Program-made: the position numbers and the translations under genes | In this document: positions 5,163 through 5,357 of the stretch, piece after piece | Layout: each line of letters starts with the position of its first letter | How positions within the stretch are numbered: the stretch's first letter is position 1 | Notes under the pieces: generated by a model | Database searches by the model: none | The model's input: the letters and a program-made list of their open reading frames with translations, nothing else | What the model was told of the DNA's origin: nothing | From: an uncultured Ellagibacter sp. | GTDB taxonomy: Bacteria > Actinomycetota > Coriobacteriia > Coriobacteriales > Eggerthellaceae | DNA: 5,357 bases | Direction: 5' to 3' | Assembly: GCA_934613165.1 (NCBI GenBank) | Contig: CAKTSW010000121.1 | Coordinates: forward strand, 1 to 5,357

Positions 5163-5357
5163 CTAAAAGTCGATCAGGTCGCCGACGTTCACCTCGAGCG
5201 CATCGGCCAAGCGGCACAGGATGTCGAGACCTACATTGACCATGCCGTTTTCGATTTGCCAGAGATGCGTCTGATTCGAGCCGATCATCAACGCAAGCTT
5301 ACGCTGAGACAGCCCCTGCTGCTCCCGCAGCGCTTTGATGCGCGCGCCTAGTTGCTT
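5163..5357 (-). CDS. XRE/Cro-family HTH regulator, N-terminus outside window
   Basis: I translated this leftward gene from the right edge to a TAG at 5163-5165; 64 codons are visible. It is an almost complete HTH_3 domain: LGARIKALREQQGLSQRKLALMIG, then the recognition helix SNQTHLWQIENG, then LDILCRLADALEVNVGDLIDF. The GLSQ, QIENG and LADALxV landmarks are all typical of the family. The protein stops just after the domain, so it is probably a stand-alone regulator of about 70 residues; only a few N-terminal residues are likely missing. It should bind DNA as a dimer. Stand-alone forms occur as phage-type repressors, antitoxins and housekeeping regulators. Its neighbours to the right are not visible, so its target cannot be inferred. 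It is convergent with the lipoprotein operon and separated by a shared terminator. Confidence 0.88.
   Translation of the reverse strand, partial: KQLGARIKALREQQGLSQRKLALMIGSNQTHLWQIENGMVNVGLDILCRLADALEVNVGDLIDF

Overview
The window most likely comes from a gut Actinomycetota of the class Coriobacteriia (Eggerthellaceae: Eggerthella, Gordonibacter, Adlercreutzia and relatives). This is inferred from the high but uneven GC content, the strong AGGAGG-type ribosome binding sites, a Gram-positive lipoprotein, and a MerR regulator with a Cys-Cys recognition helix and GKGGMG-type insert that I associate with this group. No rRNA, tRNA, CRISPR array, transposase or phage gene is visible.

Layout. Positions 1-3238 are read leftward. 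In transcription order they hold a DUF4143-type AAA ATPase (3238-1871), a CLC-type anion channel/transporter (1709-384) and the first 130 codons of a two-helix potassium channel (391-1, running out of the window). The last two overlap by 8 bases and are almost certainly co-translated. They pair an anion pathway with a potassium pathway, which suggests electrically balanced salt movement for turgor or membrane-potential control. The 161-base gap behind the ATPase gene has a candidate promoter for the CLC gene and an 11-bp direct repeat, so the ATPase may be a separate unit.

Positions 3239-3553 form a divergent, AT-richer intergenic region. It has an extended -10 promoter for the ATPase, a CTGTAA-N7-TTACAG inverted repeat over the -35 position, a further half-site near the predicted transcription start, a 7-bp palindrome with a GGAA loop, and an inverted copy of the same 11-bp box (TGTAACGATTT) ahead of the rightward genes. 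One factor may therefore bind on both sides.

Positions 3554-5103 are a rightward two-gene operon: a MerR-type regulator followed by a secreted lipoprotein. The C-terminal half of the lipoprotein is a tyrosine-rich tandem repeat that changes register from about 12 to 11 residues. A strong 17-bp hairpin (5107-5149) ends the operon and probably also serves the convergent leftward gene at the right edge, a small XRE-family HTH regulator whose first residues lie outside the window.

The most promising undescribed unit is the MerR regulator plus tyrosine-repeat lipoprotein, with its shared divergent control region. The CLC/potassium-channel pair is the second, because its CLC lacks the usual gating glutamate position.
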